Positions 63,171 to 64,000 of a stretch of 64,000 nucleotides of DNA are shown piece after piece. The notes beneath the pieces were generated by a model. The model did not search any database. It had not been told where the DNA came from and saw nothing but the letters and a program-made list of their open reading frames with translations. How positions within the stretch are numbered: position 1 is the stretch's first letter; each line of letters opens with the position of its first letter. The position numbers and the translations under genes are program-made. The stretch is taken from contig JAGOAS010000006.1 in assembly GCA_017983795.1 (NCBI GenBank), forward strand, positions 62,001 through 126,000, written 5' to 3'. Source of the DNA: Piscinibacter sp. (GTDB lineage: Bacteria; Pseudomonadota; Gammaproteobacteria; Burkholderiales; Burkholderiaceae_C).

Positions 63171-64000
63171 TCAGCGTCGGGGGCGGTGCAGGGGCAGCCC
63201 CGCCCGGTCGAGTGTCGCCCGAAGCACCGTGCCGGTGACCGACTCGGTGCAGTACAAGGTCTTGCGATCCGGCCCGCCGAACGCGAGGTTGGTGAGCGAC
63301 ATGCCCGCACAGCTGCGCAGCACGATCTCCGGCTCGGCACGATGGTTCAGCACCCAGGCGACGCCGAGGCCCGGGTTGGCCACGATCACGCGGCCCGCCT
63401 CGTCGACGGCCAGGCCATCGGGGCCGCTCGGCCCGTACGAGGTGAAGAACGCGCTGACCTTGGAGACGCTGCCATCCTCCAGCAGCGGCACGCGCCAGAC
63501 CTGGTTGCCGCGCGTCACGCCGAGGTAGAGCACGCGCTCGTCGGGCGACAGCGCCACGCCGTTCGGGCTGGGCACGTTGGCCAGCAGCAGCTCGAGCTGG
63601 CCGCTCGGCCGCAACCGGTACAGGCGACCGGTGGGGTCGTGCAGCCCGGTCTGGCCCTGGTCGGTGAAGTAGAGGTTGCCCGCGCTGTCGAAGGCGAGGT
63701 CGTTGACGCCCTTGAAACGTTCGCTGTTGCGGCGCTCGAGGAAGGGGCGCACGGCGCCGCTGGTCACGTCCACCGCCATCAGGCCGTTGCGGTAGTCGGT
63801 GACGATCAGCTCGCGCTCGTTCAGGAACTTGGCGCCGTTGGGCTCGCCGTCCCACTCGGCGACCTGCTCCCACTCGCCGCGCGGGTCGATGCGGAAGATG
63901 CGGCCGAAGGGGATGTCGGTCACGTAGAGGTTGCCCGCCGCGTCGAATACCGGGCCCTCCAGGAAGGAGTCGGTCGGCTGGCCGCCGCGGTTGGCGTCGG
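63171..64000 (-). CDS. SMP-30/gluconolactonase-family protein (C-terminal part)
   Basis: The frame is open at the right edge, so the N-terminus lies outside the window; 276 residues are visible. The six-bladed propeller of the SMP-30/luciferase-like lactonases is evident in repeated strands (GPVFDAAGNLYVTDIPFGRI, GVNDLAFDSAGNLYFTDQGQ, PNGVALSPDERVLYLGVTRG, GPDGLAVDEAGRVIVANPGL). The conserved NGAKF and NDLAF loops carry metal ligands. Such enzymes hydrolyse aldonolactones, with Ca or Zn. The stop is 19 bases before the Bug receptor start, so the operon is lactonase, receptor, amidohydrolase. Confidence 0.9.
   Translation of the reverse strand, partial: DANRGGQPTDSFLEGPVFDAAGNLYVTDIPFGRIFRIDPRGEWEQVAEWDGEPNGAKFLNERELIVTDYRNGLMAVDVTSGAVRPFLERRNSERFKGVNDLAFDSAGNLYFTDQGQTGLHDPTGRLYRLRPSGQLELLLANVPSPNGVALSPDERVLYLGVTRGNQVWRVPLLEDGSVSKVSAFFTSYGPSGPDGLAVDEAGRVIVANPGLGVAWVLNHRAEPEIVLRSCAGMSLTNLAFGGPDRKTLYCTESVTGTVLRATLDRAGLPLHRPRR

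Overview
The window is about 64 kb of very GC-rich DNA. Its gene content and protein sequences point to a betaproteobacterium of the order Burkholderiales, probably near the Rubrivivax/Leptothrix/Methylibium group. The evidence is a hydrogenase cluster in the Ralstonia eutropha order, orphan Bug (TctC-type) receptors, an H-NS protein with a histone-like tail, and rplM-rpsI beside a DUF6776/bactofilin/erpA block. The exact genus is inferred. No rRNA, tRNA, CRISPR array or prophage was seen.

Bases 1-14716 hold a tightly coupled hydrogenase maturation and sensing operon: hoxQ(partial)-hoxR-hoxT-hoxV-hypA-hypB-hypF-hypC-hypD-hypE-(unknown 173-aa gene)-hypX-hoxA-hoxB-hoxC-hoxJ. HoxQ/R/T/V assist maturation of an O2-tolerant membrane-bound [NiFe] hydrogenase whose structural genes should lie just left of the window. 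HypA-F build the Ni-Fe(CN)2CO site, and HypX supplies CO from formyl-tetrahydrofolate. HoxBC is the H2-sensing regulatory hydrogenase, which signals through kinase HoxJ to the NtrC-type activator HoxA. Three features are unusual: a His-rich insert inside the HypB GTPase domain, a short HypF, and the unknown gene between hypE and hypX.

Bases 14700-21975 form a divergent metabolic cluster around a GntR/FCD regulator. One arm carries a serine/alanine-glyoxylate aminotransferase and a Bug receptor. The other carries a FAD/4Fe-4S 2-hydroxyacid dehydrogenase fusion and a second Bug receptor. This suggests uptake and oxidation of a small hydroxy-acid or glyoxylate-type substrate. Bases 21975-32800 are housekeeping: dtd, a CDF metal exporter, tyrS, an M23 endopeptidase, anmK, erpA, bactofilin, DUF6776, rpsI-rplM, a GNAT protein, a DUF2726 protein and srkA.

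Bases 32810-41414 carry htpG, then a divergent pullulanase/alpha-amylase lipoprotein pair with repeated TGTAGT/ACTACA boxes between them, and a PPi-dependent phosphofructokinase. Bases 41470-48981 are accessory in character. They hold a clostripain-like peptidase with a tandem LPGGSPL insert divergent from a large helical-repeat/wHTH protein, an RlmN-like radical SAM enzyme, a 184-bp palindromic repeat and a complete IS630-family element at a CTAG target. Bases 48981-64000 hold a GGT-like enzyme with an M16 peptidase, an MCE (MlaE/MlaD-like) operon lacking an ATPase gene and ending in an amber-interrupted lipoprotein, a cytochrome c, a SUI1-like protein, a UvrD-like helicase, H-NS, a HAD-like protein, a decayed S9 peptidase pseudogene, an FNR-family regulator, and an amidohydrolase/Bug receptor/SMP-30 lactonase operon that runs off the right edge.
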